Of a stretch of 51,204 nt of DNA, positions 18,664 to 28,200 are shown one piece after another. A program made the translations under genes and the position numbers. The notes beneath the pieces are model-generated. The model saw only the letters and a list, made by a program, of their open reading frames with translations. It had not been told where the DNA came from and did not search any database. How positions within the stretch are numbered: position 1 is the stretch's first letter; every line of letters starts with the position of its first letter. The stretch spans positions 1 through 51,204 of the forward strand of contig NZ_CAHJWH010000004.1 in the NCBI RefSeq assembly GCF_903642205.1, read 5' to 3'. The DNA is from Caulobacter sp. S45. Lineage in GTDB: Bacteria; Pseudomonadota; Alphaproteobacteria; Caulobacterales; Caulobacteraceae.

Positions 18664-19572
18664 TCACGCCCCCAGGATCCAGCCTTCTTCCCGCTCCACC
18701 TGCTCGCGGAGCGCCTCGTCGGCGTCGCGCGGGGCGGCGAACGCCGCGCCCAGCCGGCCTTGCTCGTCCATCTTGGCGAAGTGTTCGCAAAGGGTGCGCA
18801 CCTGGGCGCGGTCGGCGATCTCGCCGGGTTCTGGCTTGGCGGGAACCAGGGCGGGATAGACCTCGGCCACGACAGCCTCCAGCGGATGCACGTCCAGAGG
18901 GGTCAGCTCGCGCCAGCCGATCTGGAACGGCCAGACCTGCGCCTTGTCGCTCATCGCCCCAAGGTAGCGGCGCACGGCCGGAACGCCCACCAGGGTCTGG
19001 CTGCCCACCGTACCGTTGCCGAACAGCTGCCACACGCTCTTGGCCGCCGCCTTGCCGACGCCCTGGGTGGCGATCTCCGCCTGGCGCAGGTTGGCCAGGG
19101 GGAAGTCGGCCGGTATGGTCGGCTTGGTGGAGGTGAGCCAGCGCTGGGTGTCCTTGGGCGGCGCGCCCCAGAACGGCCAGGGCTGGTCGGTCATCAGCCG
19201 GTTGATCTTGGCGGCCACGGCGAAGCGGTTGTTGGTGTTGTCCGCCTTGTCCACCACGTTTGTGGCCAGGAAGGCCCACATAGCCTCCCAGGTGGGCGCC
19301 TTCAGCTTCAGCATTTCGGCGGTCCCCGCCGGGTAGCCGAGGGAGAAGTCGAAGCCGATCAGCGACTTGTCGTTGCGCCGCCGCAGGTCGGCCATGACTT
19401 CCAGCAGCTGCTTCTCCGCCGCGGCTCGGGTGGGCGGGTTGAAGGCCTCGAAGGTGGGGCGGAAGCGGATGTCGCGCTTCAGCACCCCGATCCAGATCGA
19501 ATCCTTGCCGGTCTTGGGCGAGCCCGCGGCGCTCCAGTCCACCATGACATAGGCGTTGAACAGGCGGGTCAC
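18664..19572 (-). CDS. Uncharacterised RNase H-fold-like protein (DUF429-like)
   Basis: I take the GTG at 19572, which has GAGG about ten bases upstream and starts just before the conserved region; a frame reaching 19668 exists. The 302-residue protein begins VTRLFNAYVMVDWSAAGSPK, then TGKDSIWIGVL and GFDFSLGYPAG. The Asp-containing VDWSA and GFDF motifs on beta strands look like an RNase H/ASKHA-type core. Homologues I recall are labelled cobalamin protein CbiG in some genomes, but nothing here supports a cobalamin role and no cob genes are nearby. The substrate is unknown. Confidence 0.75.
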   Translation of the reverse strand: MTRLFNAYVMVDWSAAGSPKTGKDSIWIGVLKRDIRFRPTFEAFNPPTRAAAEKQLLEVMADLRRRNDKSLIGFDFSLGYPAGTAEMLKLKAPTWEAMWAFLATNVVDKADNTNNRFAVAAKINRLMTDQPWPFWGAPPKDTQRWLTSTKPTIPADFPLANLRQAEIATQGVGKAAAKSVWQLFGNGTVGSQTLVGVPAVRRYLGAMSDKAQVWPFQIGWRELTPLDVHPLEAVVAEVYPALVPAKPEPGEIADRAQVRTLCEHFAKMDEQGRLGAAFAAPRDADEALREQVEREEGWILGA

Positions 19573-19726
19573 TGGAGTAGTCCTCGTGGTCGGCGCGAAC
19601 TCGGCGCGCCCGGCTTCTAGCTGCATCAGGCGACGGGATGAAGGCCGGCGCGGCGAGTTGGGGGACAAAGCCCCTGACCGACGCTAGAAGGCGGCGCTCC
19701 GGATGGAGCCGCCAGGGCTGAGTTCA

Positions 19727-20638
19727 ATGACCGATCTAAAGGCCGGCGTCGTCGGCGCCGGCGTCTTCGCCGGCTTTCATGCCCGCAAGTACGTCAGCCT
19801 GCGCGAGGTGACGCTGGCCGGCGTCTATGACCCCGACACCGCGCGGGCGCGGGCGCTCGCCGCCGACCTCGGCGTACGCGCGTTCGACACCCTGCAGGAC
19901 CTGCTGGACGCCTGCCAAATGGTGACGGTCGCCAGCCCCGCCTCGACCCACGCCGAGGTGGCGGAGCAGGCCGTCGCCGCCGGCCGCCATGTCTATGTGG
20001 AGAAGCCGCTCGCCCGCACGCTCGAAGCTGGCGCAGCGCTGGTGGAGCACGCCGCCCTGCGCCGCCTGGTGCTCGCCTGCGGCCACCAGGAGCGGGTGGC
20101 GTTCGCCGCCATGGGCCTGCTCGACACGCCCGAGCCGCCGCGCCGGCTGGAGTCGGTGCGCCGTGGCCTTCCAGGTCCCCGCTCGCGCGATGTCTCCTGC
20201 GTCCTGGACCTGATGATCCACGACCTGGATCTGGCCCTCCAGCTCGCCGGCGACGACATCCTGTCGGTTACAGCGTCTGGCGAGTTCGACGAGGTGCGCG
20301 CCGAAATCGTCTTTCGCGGCGGCCTGCGTGCAGTCCTGCAGGCGTCGCGCATCGCCAGCGCCCGCGAGCGCACCATGCACCTGCAATACTCGTCCGGCGC
20401 GGTGGCCGTGGACTTCCTCACCCCGTCCTTCGCCAACTCCGCTCCCTTCGCCCTCGACCCGCTGTTCGCCGTCTCGCCGGAAGGCCGCGATCCGCTAGGC
20501 GCGAGCGTCGGCGGCTTTCTGTCGGCGGTGCAGGGCAGGACACGGCGACCGGTCGTCACCGGGGAGGAGGGGTTGGCCGCCCTGGCCCTGGCCCTTAGCG
20601 TTGAGCGAGCCGCCGGTCTTCAGGCCGGCTTGGTCTGA
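19727..20638 (+). CDS. Gfo/Idh/MocA-family NAD(P)-dependent oxidoreductase
   Basis: A 303-residue dehydrogenase. The Rossmann motif is GVVGAGVFAGFHARKY near residue 7, followed by VASPASTHAEVAEQAVAAG and the EKPLA motif that positions the catalytic Lys. The C-terminal half is the alpha/beta sheet domain with DLMIHDLDLAL, whose HD pair is typical of sugar-nucleotide dehydrogenases. It resembles UDP-GlcNAc 3-dehydrogenases used in lipid A synthesis, but the partner aminotransferase is not in the window, so the substrate is left open. ATG at 19727 is preferred over an upstream start at 19703. Confidence 0.83.
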   Translation: MTDLKAGVVGAGVFAGFHARKYVSLREVTLAGVYDPDTARARALAADLGVRAFDTLQDLLDACQMVTVASPASTHAEVAEQAVAAGRHVYVEKPLARTLEAGAALVEHAALRRLVLACGHQERVAFAAMGLLDTPEPPRRLESVRRGLPGPRSRDVSCVLDLMIHDLDLALQLAGDDILSVTASGEFDEVRAEIVFRGGLRAVLQASRIASARERTMHLQYSSGAVAVDFLTPSFANSAPFALDPLFAVSPEGRDPLGASVGGFLSAVQGRTRRPVVTGEEGLAALALALSVERAAGLQAGLV

Positions 20639-20656
20639 ACGCAGACGCCAGCCGTC

Positions 20657-20738
20657 GCCTCGTCCAGGGCCTGTCGAAGGCCGAGGCGGCTGACTGCGGC
20701 GGAGCGGCGCCGTCCTTCGGCAGGCTCAGGAGGAGGCC
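20657..20738. repeat. Second inverted pair of the REP-like repeat
   Basis: Copies at 20657-20687 (gcctcgtccagggcctgtcg...) and, in the opposite orientation, 20709-20738 are diverged versions of the elements at 5886-6004, here 21 bases apart. They occupy the 265-base gap between the oxidoreductase gene and tRNA-Trp. The rest of that gap holds no gene I can support. Confidence 0.65.
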
Positions 20739-20903
20739 GGATGGAACGTGCGCGATCCAGCTCCACCGCTGACCCGTTGCGCCATGGCCCGGCCGCTGGT
20801 ACATCCCCGCCCTCGGCCATAACCGAGTGCGCCGGCGGCTTGTCGTCTCCGGCGTCCTCGGCATTGGCGGAGGTCGGCGCTCCCACCGGGCTTCGGCCGG
20901 CTT

Positions 20904-20979
20904 AGGAGTGTAGCTCAGCTGGTAGAGCATCGGTCTCCAAAACCGAGGGTCGTGGGTTCGAGTCCCCCCACTCCTGCCA
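20904..20979 (+). tRNA. tRNA-Trp (CCA anticodon)
   Basis: A 76-base cloverleaf. The acceptor stem AGGAGTG pairs with CACTCCT, the D-loop is TAGCTCAGCTGGTAGAGC, the anticodon CCA is at 20937-20939 in stem CGGT/ACCG, the T-arm is GTGGGTTCGAGTCCCCC, and the CCA end is encoded. It precedes secE-nusG-rplK-rplA, the standard bacterial arrangement. Confidence 0.97.
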
Positions 20980-21075
20980 TCTTGTCCATCCCACCTGCGG
21001 CGCTGACGTTTCTGCGACGCGGGCCCATATGGGGGTCTCGATCCCCTCTCGAGCGTAGGATTTGCGAGCCGTCCG

Positions 21076-21396
21076 ATGGCTAAGGATCAAGGCGTGAAGA
21101 CGCCGGCCAAGACGCCGGCCCCCAAAGCTCGGGCGACCGCCGTCGCCAAGCCGGCCGTCCCTGCGCCTGCGGCGGCCAAGGTCGTGCCCGCCGCCCCCAA
21201 GACGCGCACCAGCCCTCAGCAGTTCTGGCGGGAGGTGCAGGTGGAGGGCCGCAAGGTCACCTGGACGCCTTGGAAGGAGACCTGGATCACCTCGGTGATG
21301 GTGGCCATCATGGTGGTGATCACCGCGATCTTCTTCTCCGTCGTGGACGGATCGCTCAACTTCCTGATGCAGCAGTTCCTCCGGCTCGCGAGCTGA
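21076..21396 (+). CDS. secE: Preprotein translocase subunit SecE
   Basis: A 106-residue subunit of the SecYEG channel. The N-terminal 45 residues are a Lys/Pro/Ala-rich cytoplasmic extension common in alphaproteobacteria. The core then has FWREVQVEGRKVTWTPWKET, the amphipathic helix signature, and one membrane segment at about residues 74-97. It is followed by nusG after 13 bases. Confidence 0.95.
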   Translation: MAKDQGVKTPAKTPAPKARATAVAKPAVPAPAAAKVVPAAPKTRTSPQQFWREVQVEGRKVTWTPWKETWITSVMVAIMVVITAIFFSVVDGSLNFLMQQFLRLAS

Positions 21397-21409
21397 GGAC
21401 TTAAGAAAC

Positions 21410-22000
21410 ATGACCAGCACAACGACCGCCGCCCCGCACCTGCCTCCGGGTCCTCCGACCAACCCGCACCACAAGTGGTACATCGTCCACGCCTACTCCA
21501 ACTTCGAGAAGAAGGTGGCCGAGGCGATCCGGGACCAGGCCAAGCAGCAGGGGATCGGGGATCATTTTTCCGAGATCGTGGTCCCCACCGAGGACGTGGT
21601 GGAGATCCGGCGGGGCCGGAAGTTCAACTCCGAGCGCAAGTTCTTCCCCGGCTACGTGCTGGTGCGCATGGAGCTGTCGGACGAAGCCTATGTGCTGGTT
21701 AAGAACACCCCCAAGGTGACCGGCTTCCTGGGCTCCCAGTCCAAGCCCGCGCCGGTCTCCGAGAAGGAGGTGCAGCGCATCCTGGGCGCGGTGGAGGAGG
21801 GGGTGGAGCGGCCGAAGCCCACCATCCGCTTCGACATCGGCGAGCAGGTCCGTGTCACCGACGGCCCGTTCCAGAGCTTCGTCGGCTCGGTGGAGCAGGT
21901 GGACGAGGACCGTGCGCGGTTGCGCGTCACCGTCTCCATCTTCGGCCGCGCCACGCCGGTCGAACTCGAATACGGCCAGGTGGAGAAGGGCGCGGGCTGA
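21410..22000 (+). CDS. nusG: Transcription antitermination factor NusG
   Basis: A 196-residue elongation factor that binds RNA polymerase and links it to Rho or the ribosome. The NGN domain starts KWYIVHAYSNFEKKVAEAI at about residue 22 and includes ERKFFPGYVLVRMEL. The KOW domain is at about 145-190 (GEQVRVTDGPFQSFVGSVEQVD). The N-terminal 20 residues (Thr/Pro-rich) are longer than in many NusG proteins, but GAGGA lies nine bases before the ATG at 21410. Confidence 0.95.
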   Translation: MTSTTTAAPHLPPGPPTNPHHKWYIVHAYSNFEKKVAEAIRDQAKQQGIGDHFSEIVVPTEDVVEIRRGRKFNSERKFFPGYVLVRMELSDEAYVLVKNTPKVTGFLGSQSKPAPVSEKEVQRILGAVEEGVERPKPTIRFDIGEQVRVTDGPFQSFVGSVEQVDEDRARLRVTVSIFGRATPVELEYGQVEKGAG

Positions 22001-22048
22001 GCCCCGCTCCACCATCTGACCGGAGCGACGGAATCATCCGCCGCAAAC

Positions 22049-22078
22049 CCGTGGGAGGGGCGTCACCCCGCACCACGG
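22049..22078 (+). promoter_or_regulatory. Structured leader upstream of rplK
   Basis: In the 119-base nusG-rplK gap a composite hairpin can form: outer stem CCGTGG/CCACGG and inner stem GGGG/CCCC. Ribosomal protein L1 represses the L11-L1 operon in other bacteria by binding its mRNA leader, so this is a candidate site for that control. The L1-binding consensus was not checked. Confidence 0.35.
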
Positions 22079-22119
22079 CTCACTGGCGGGGCTAATCCCG
22101 CGCAAGCCAGGAGGAGATC

Positions 22120-22548
22120 ATGGCTAAGAAGATACTGGGCTACGTCAAACTGCAGGTGAAGGCCGGCTCCGCCACGCCCTCGCCGCCGATCGGGCCGGCG
22201 CTCGGCCAGCGCGGCGTGAACATCATGGGCTTCTGCAAGGAGTTCAACGCGCGCACGGCCGAGATGGAGAAGGGCACGCCCCTTCCCACCGTCATCACCG
22301 TCTACCAGGACAAGTCGTTCACCTTCGTCACCAAGACGCCGCCGGCGACCTTCTTTCTGAAGCAGGTCACGGGGCTGAAGTCCGGCGCCAAGAACACCGG
22401 CAAGGAAGTGGTCGGCAAGGTCACCCGCGCCCAGTGCCGCGACATCGCCGAGAAGAAGATGAAGGACCTCAACGCCGCCGACATGGACGCCGCCTCCAAG
22501 ATCATCGAGGGCTCGGCGCGGTCCATGGGCCTGGAAGTGGTGGACTGA
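22120..22548 (+). CDS. rplK: 50S ribosomal protein L11
   Basis: A 142-residue protein of the GTPase-associated centre. It shows [37 protein letters not shown], with the proline-rich loop that binds thiostrepton-type inhibitors with 23S rRNA, and the C-terminal RNA-binding domain with [13 protein letters not shown] and [16 protein letters not shown] lies just before the ATG. It is two bases from rplA. Confidence 0.97.
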   Translation: MAKKILGYVKLQVKAGSATPSPPIGPALGQRGVNIMGFCKEFNARTAEMEKGTPLPTVITVYQDKSFTFVTKTPPATFFLKQVTGLKSGAKNTGKEVVGKVTRAQCRDIAEKKMKDLNAADMDAASKIIEGSARSMGLEVVD

Positions 22549-22549
22549 C

Positions 22550-23257
22550 ATGGCCAAGCAAGTTCAAGCCAAGCTGACCAAGCGCGAACAGGGCTGGACC
22601 GTGGAGCGCGACAAGCTCCATGGCGTGGAGGAGGCCATCACCGCAGTGAAGGCCAACGCCCGGGCCAAGTTCGACGAGTCGGTGGAGATCAGCGTCAACC
22701 TCGGCGTCGATCCCCGCCATGCGGACCAGCAGGTCCGCGGCGTCGTCAACCTGCCCTCGGGCACCGGCCGTGACGTCCGCGTCGCCGTCTTCGCCCGCGC
22801 CAACAAGGCGTCCGAGGCCACCGCGGCGGGCGCCGACGTGGTTGGCGCTGAGGACCTGGTCGAGCGCATCCAGGGCGGTTTCCTGGAGTTCGACCGGGTG
22901 ATCGCCACCCCGGACATGATGGCCCTGGTCGGCCGTCTGGGTAAGGTGCTGGGTCCGCGGGGGCTTATGCCCAACCCCAAGGTCGGCACCGTCACCCCCA
23001 ACGTCGCCCAGGCCGTCAAGGACGCCAAGGGCGGTGCGGTGGAGTTCCGGGTCGAGAAGGCGGGCATCGTGCACGCCGGCATCGGCAAGGTCAGCTTCAC
23101 CGACGACGCCCTGCTGGCCAACGTGCGGGCCATGGTCGACGCCCTGTCCAAGGCCAAGCCCTCGGGCGCCAAGGGCCAGTACATCAAGAAGATCGCGCTC
23201 AGCTCCACCATGGGGCCGGGCGTGAAGGTCGAGCCGTCGACGGTGGCTCAGGCCTGA
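22550..23257 (+). CDS. rplA: 50S ribosomal protein L1
   Basis: A 235-residue protein of the L1 stalk. The signatures are [30 protein letters not shown] split across the first domain, the central [17 protein letters not shown], and the C-terminal [24 protein letters not shown]. It is probably the autoregulator of the rplK-rplA operon, as in other bacteria. A strong terminator follows. Confidence 0.97.
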   Translation: MAKQVQAKLTKREQGWTVERDKLHGVEEAITAVKANARAKFDESVEISVNLGVDPRHADQQVRGVVNLPSGTGRDVRVAVFARANKASEATAAGADVVGAEDLVERIQGGFLEFDRVIATPDMMALVGRLGKVLGPRGLMPNPKVGTVTPNVAQAVKDAKGGAVEFRVEKAGIVHAGIGKVSFTDDALLANVRAMVDALSKAKPSGAKGQYIKKIALSSTMGPGVKVEPSTVAQA

Positions 23258-23308
23258 TTATCTTCGCTCGCCTCGCCTTTCGGAGGTGAGGCGTCTTAGA
23301 GATACGAG

Positions 23309-23336
23309 GGGCGGGTCCGTAAGGTCCCGCCCTTTT
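23309..23336 (+). terminator. Intrinsic terminator of the rplK-rplA operon
   Basis: The stem GGGCGGGTCC / GGTCCCGCCC has one T-T mismatch and a GTAA loop and is followed by TTTT. It ends five bases before the stop of the convergent lipB gene. Confidence 0.85.
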
Positions 23337-23340
23337 CGCG

Positions 23341-24105
23341 TTAATCGAGGTCTGGCGTGCCCGCTTCGGTGACGGCCCCAAACACCCGCTCGAAGCCCGC
23401 CTTCAGCGCTGCGTCCGCCTCGTACAGGGTGACCGGAAAGCCGAGGTCCACCAGGCTGGTGACGCCGTGCTCGCGCAGGCCGCAGGGCACGATGCCGTCG
23501 AAGTGGGCGAGGTCCGGCGCCACGTTCAGGCTGATCCCGTGGAAAGAGACCCAGCGGCGCAGGCGCACGCCGATGGCGGCGATCTTGTCCTCCCGCGGTG
23601 GGCCGCCCGCGGCCGTGCGATCCACCCACACCCCCACGCGGCCGGGCCGCAGCTCGCCCTTGACGTTGAAGGCGGCGAGCGCGTCGATGATCCAGGCCTC
23701 CAGCGCGCGGACGAAGGCGCTCACGTCGCGTCTGCGCGCCGTCAGGTCCAGCATGACATAGCCTACGCGCTGGCCAGGCCCGTGGTAGGTGTACTGGCCT
23801 CCGCGCCGACTCTCGAACACCGGTAGCGCGCCTGGCGCCAGTAGATCAGCGGCCTTGGCCGAGACGCCGGCGGTGTAGAGCGGCGGGTGTTCCAGCAGCC
23901 AGACCATCTCGCCCGCACGGCCTTCCGCTATGGCCAGCGCCCGGGCCTCCATGACGGCGACGGCGGCGGGGTAGGGGACCTGCTCCGTCGAGACCGCCCA
24001 CTCGGTTTTTGCTCCGTCCGTGCGCCGCATGCCGAAGCGATCGGGAACCCCTCCGGCCTCCGAAGGCGCCTGCGGCAGCGGGCGACTTAACGCCGAAGTC
24101 ATCAT
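23341..24105 (-). CDS. lipB: Octanoyl-ACP:protein octanoyltransferase
   Basis: Transfers octanoate from acyl carrier protein to lipoyl domains, the first step of lipoate assembly. Motifs are [37 protein letters not shown] (with the catalytic-type Lys region later), [22 protein letters not shown], and [12 protein letters not shown] with the catalytic Cys. The start is uncertain: tandem ATGs at 24105/24102 give about 254 residues, but the conserved region begins near residue 33, and the ATG at 24030 would give a more standard length. The upstream choice leaves only 15 bases to the divergent FliN-like gene. Confidence 0.93.
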   Translation of the reverse strand: MMTSALSRPLPQAPSEAGGVPDRFGMRRTDGAKTEWAVSTEQVPYPAAVAVMEARALAIAEGRAGEMVWLLEHPPLYTAGVSAKAADLLAPGALPVFESRRGGQYTYHGPGQRVGYVMLDLTARRRDVSAFVRALEAWIIDALAAFNVKGELRPGRVGVWVDRTAAGGPPREDKIAAIGVRLRRWVSFHGISLNVAPDLAHFDGIVPCGLREHGVTSLVDLGFPVTLYEADAALKAGFERVFGAVTEAGTPDLD

Positions 24106-24120
24106 GATCGGGCACTTTGG

Positions 24121-24414
24121 ATGTGCGGCTCGCCTGTGCAAGGGCTGCACGGGGATGTCGCGCGTTTGAGCCAGATCGAGTCGGTACAGGTCGAAATCTC
24201 GGTGCTGCTCGGTCGCAGCACCTTGCCCATGCAGCAGTTGCTGCGCATGGGCCGCGGTGCAGTGATCGCGCTGGACGCCCGGGAAAACGACGAGGTCTGG
24301 ATCCTGGCCAACAACCATCCTGTGGCCCGCGGCGAAATCCACATCAACGAGGACAAGATCGCCATCAGTGTGACCCGCGCCGCCAACGTCTACGACTTCA
24401 TGGCCGGGGGCTGA
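24121..24414 (+). CDS. FliN/SpoA-domain flagellar switch-like protein
   Basis: A 97-residue protein made almost entirely of one SpoA domain: [31 protein letters not shown], then [23 protein letters not shown]. This is the C-ring/type III secretion fold of FliN. There is no N-terminal extension as in standard FliN, and no flagellar gene is nearby. It may be a second FliN copy, or a SpoA protein serving another complex. A TTG at 24166 is an alternative start. Confidence 0.78.
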   Translation: MCGSPVQGLHGDVARLSQIESVQVEISVLLGRSTLPMQQLLRMGRGAVIALDARENDEVWILANNHPVARGEIHINEDKIAISVTRAANVYDFMAGG

Positions 24415-24482
24415 GTCCTCCGCATCGGCGCGCCCCCTTCACAGGGCGGCCGGCGTTTGCTAGGTCCGCGCCTCCAAAGCGA

Positions 24483-24568
24483 GCGGTCGTGGCGGAATGG
24501 TAGACGCGCAAGCTTGAGGTGCTTGTGGGGTAACACCCGTGGAAGTTCGAGTCTTCTCGACCGCACCA
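24483..24568 (+). tRNA. tRNA-Leu (GAG anticodon)
   Basis: An 86-base class II tRNA. The acceptor GCGGTCG pairs with CGACCGC, the anticodon stem CAAGC/GCTTG encloses TTGAGGT with anticodon GAG at 24516-24518, a long variable arm (TGGGGTAACACCCG) follows, and CCA is encoded. Confidence 0.95.
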
Positions 24569-24605
24569 AGCTGAAGGGGTCGTCGGCCCTGCCTACATCG
24601 TCGTG

Positions 24606-25241
24606 ATGAGCCCGTTTGTCGCCTTCGCAGCAGCCCTCCTCGCCCTGTCCGGCGTCCAGCCGGATACCGCACCGGCGAGCCGCGCCGACGAGGTCGTGGT
24701 CAAGGCCCGCAAGACTGTCGTGGTCGTCGCCAACGTCTGCCCAGCCCCAGATCCGGTCCGGTATCGGGCCGAGCAGTCACCGCGGGTCCTGGATAGCCAT
24801 CCTGCCCAAGGTGGCGTGACCGCCCCTGGCTTCGTGCGTGTCCGGGTGAGCTTCGACGCTCCCATGAGCTGCTTTTCGGAGGTGACGTCGGACGGCGGCG
24901 AGAGCGACCCTTGCCAACCCGATGGTACATGGGAGCTTCCGGGACGCCGCAGCTTCGTCATGCAGTGTCGGCTGGAGCCGTCCACCGACTATCGGATGCG
25001 GTTCAGGCGAGCCGAAGGCCAGGGTTTTGTCGGCCTGTCCGGCCGGCCCGCGGAGCCCTTCGACCTCAGCTTCAGCACATCCTCAGGGCCGTCGGTCACT
25101 TCGCCCGAGCAGGCCGTCAGCCTTGATCCCGGCGCGCCCGGTGAGCGTGGTGTATCTGCGTATGTCATCTGCGGGAACAGACCCAGCCCCGCCGGGCGGC
25201 GGGATTGCCAGCGTACGATGCTGATCCCGCCGGCCCACTAG
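24606..25241 (+). CDS. Exported protein with an Ig-like region, unknown function
   Basis: About 211 residues from the ATG at 24606 (a GTG at 24603 directly precedes it). The N-terminus MSPFVAFAAALLALSGVQPDTAPASRA looks like a signal peptide. The middle (about residues 75-165) reads as a beta-sandwich: VRVRVSFDAPMSCF, then SFVMQCRLEPSTDYRMRF and PFDLSFSTS, the order of strands in bacterial Ig-like domains with a PM-S motif. Six or so Cys residues suggest disulphides. It lies between tRNA-Leu and convergent mfd. I do not recognise a named family. Confidence 0.7.
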   Translation: MSPFVAFAAALLALSGVQPDTAPASRADEVVVKARKTVVVVANVCPAPDPVRYRAEQSPRVLDSHPAQGGVTAPGFVRVRVSFDAPMSCFSEVTSDGGESDPCQPDGTWELPGRRSFVMQCRLEPSTDYRMRFRRAEGQGFVGLSGRPAEPFDLSFSTSSGPSVTSPEQAVSLDPGAPGERGVSAYVICGNRPSPAGRRDCQRTMLIPPAH

Positions 25242-25260
25242 CCAGGGCCAACGCCCTGGC
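25241..25260. terminator. Hairpin between convergent genes
   Basis: A perfect 8-bp stem GCCAGGGC/GCCCTGGC with loop CAAC fills the gap between the secreted-protein stop and the mfd stop. It has no U-tract on either strand. It could serve both directions. Confidence 0.5.
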
Positions 25261-25262
25261 CG

Positions 25263-28200
25263 TCAGTCCCCCAGCTCTTCCAGCAGCGTCATCAGGGCAT
25301 CGAGCCGATCCGGGCCGAGCGGGGTGTTGAGCTTCCAGACCAGCCGCGCGTCGCGCAAGGTCAGGTCAGGACGGCCCTCCGCCGCTCTGCCGGCGTCGTG
25401 GGCGTCAACGAAGTCCAGCGCCACGCCCTTCGGCCCGACGGACAGCCGGGTCAGACCGAGCTCTCGCGCCCGCCTGCCCAGCGCCGCCAGGGCGAGCAGG
25501 GTTTGAGCCTCCTCCGGCGGCGGTCCGAAGCGGTCCTCCAACTCGTGGGCGAAAGCGTGCACGGCCTTGGGCGTGTGCAGCCGGCTGAGCTTGGCGTACA
25601 GGTTGAGCCGCACCTCCGCGTCGGGGATGTAGCTTTCCGGCAGGGCGCCTACCTCGTCCAGGGCGAGGTCCGGGTCGGGCCTGTCGTCCACCGCCTCACG
25701 CCGGGCCTGGCGCACCGAACGTTCGAGCAGCCACTGGTAAAGGCCGACCCCGATCAGCTTCAGGTGACCCGCCTGATCCTCGCCCACCAGGTCGCCCGCG
25801 CCGCGGATGTCCAGGTCGCGGGCGCTGATGGCCAGCCCCGCGCCCAGGCGGTCATAGGCGACCAGGGTCTCCAGTCGGCTCCGCGCAGCGTCGCTCATGG
25901 GATGGGCGGGGTCGTAGAGCAGGTAGGCGCTGGCCTGTACGCGCCCGCGCCCCACCCTGCCGCGCAGCTGATGCAGCTGGGCCAGGCCGAACTGGTCGGG
26001 ATGATGCACCAGCATGGTGTTGGCGCGCGGGACATCCAGACCACTCTCGATGATGTTGGTCGCCAGGAGTACGTCGCCGTCTCCATCGGCGAAGCGGACC
26101 ATGACCTCGTCCACCTCCTGCGCCGGGAGTTCGCCGTGCGCGACGAGCAGACTGAGCTCGGGCACGAGATCGGCCAGCTGAGCGCGCAGGTCCTCGATGT
26201 CTTCGATACGTGGCGTGACCACGAAGCTCTGGCCGCCGCGCGCCTGCTCGCGTTGCAAGGCGGTGCGGATGGTGGCCGGGTCGAAGGGAGACAGAAGGGT
26301 GCGGACCGGGCGTCGCCTCGCGGGCGGCGTGGCGATGACGCTGATGTCCTGCAATCCCACCAGCGCTGCCTGGAGCGTGCGTGGAATGGGCGTGGCGGTG
26401 AGGGTCAGGACATGGGCGTCCGGCGCCAATGCGTGCAGGTCGGCTTTCAGCTTGGCTCCGAAACGCTGCTCCTCGTCGACGATCAGCAGGCCCAGGTCCT
26501 TGAACGCCAGGTCCTTGGCGGCGACTGCATGGGTGCCGACCACTAGCCCGATCTCGCCGCTTGCGAGCCCCTCCCGGGTCGCCTTCGCCTCGGCGGGCAT
26601 GGCGAGACGTGAGAGATGGCCGATCTGCACGCCCGTTCCGGCGAAGCGTCGTTGGAAGGTCAGCAGGTGCTGTCGGGCCAGCACCGTGGTCGGCGCGGCC
26701 ACGACCACCTGGCGTCCCGTCAGCGCCACGGCCGCCGCCGCGCGCAGGGCGACCTCGGTCTTGCCGAAGCCCACGTCGCCGCACACCAGCCGGTTCATGG
26801 GACGGCCGGCGCGGAGGTCTTTCATGACCGCGTCGATGGCGGCGCCCTGGTCGCGGGTGAGCGGATAGGGGAAACGGCTGAGGAAGCGTTCGTAGCCCTG
26901 GCGAGGCGCGGAGATTTCGGGGGCGCGGGTCTCATCACGCACCTTGGCTAGCGAGACCAGTTCACGGGCCGTGTCGGCAATGGCGGCCTCAACCTCGGCG
27001 CGGCGCTTGGCCCAGCCCCTCGTGTTCAACCTGTCCAGCGGAACGACATCGGCCTGGGCGCCGTATCGCCAGACCTTTCGCAGCTCGTCTGCAGGCACGA
27101 GCAGGGCTGCACCGTCGTGATATTCGAGGCGGGCGGTGAGCCGCGGCTTGTCGTCCGCCGTCACGGTCTCCAGAGCCCGCAGCACGCCAACGCCGTGATC
27201 CTCGTGGATGACCAAGTCGCCGAAGCGGAGGTCCGGTTCAACCTGCAGCCCGCTGGCTTGCGTCTGGCGGCCGGAATGGTGCGCTCTCGCGCCCAGCACG
27301 TCGTGCGCGGTGATCACGCAGATGCGCGGGCGCTTTAGCTCGAACCCGCGCCCCAGATCGACGGAGAGGCCGAGTAGGGCGCCGCCCTGCGCCTTTCGTA
27401 CCGAACGCCAGTCTGTCGCCGTCACGCAGCTTCGGCCGCTGCGCCGCTCCACTTCGCGGGTCAGCCGATCAAGGTCGGGCTTGACGCCCGCCAGCACCGC
27501 GACGCCCTTGTCACCGAGGACCGACGCGATGCGGTCCACCGCCTCCTGCAGCGGCCGTGCGGCCAGGGCGAACAGCGGGGTCTGAAGAGCCTCCGGCGTC
27601 AGGTCCAGCTGGTCGCGCCTGTCCATTTCCGCATCGAGCGCGCCAGCGTAGAGCGACTCGGGTCGAGCAGGGGCTGGTCGTGTCCGGTCCACCGCCGCCG
27701 CCTGAGCCGTCTCAAAGGCGAGGATAATCTGGTCCGACAGCCCCTTCAGCCGCTGACGGGCGCCTGTCCCGAAGCTCAACGCGGCCCCAGCGGCGTGATC
27801 GAGCAGGGAGACGAGCGGTCCGCTGAGCCGGGACAGGTCGTGTTCAACGCCAGGGGGCCTGGGCGCCTCGGGGGGAAACACATCTGGATCGGCGCCTTCC
27901 TGCGGCGCGATCAGTTCGGATGCAGGCCCCAAGGTCAGGCGCTCCAGGCTCCCCGTGGAAAGCTGGGTCAGGGGATCAAACGTCTGGAGCCCCGTCACCC
28001 GGCCGCCCTCGATCAGAAGTCGGCATGGCTGGGGCAGGGACGGCGGGAAGATGTCGAGCACCTCGCCCCGCAGGCAGACATCGCCGGGCTCGGCCACTTC
28101 CTCCTGCACGCGATAACCCGTCCGGTAGGCGAAGGCCGTGATCTCCGCCACCTCGTCATCGCGGTCGACGGCCACCTCGTGCTCGACCGAGGCGAGCGCG

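Noticed and set aside
25398-26546. A 382-codon open frame antisense to mfd
   Set aside because: Low-complexity Arg/Gln/Val content and no start signal. The mfd helicase motifs are on the other strand.
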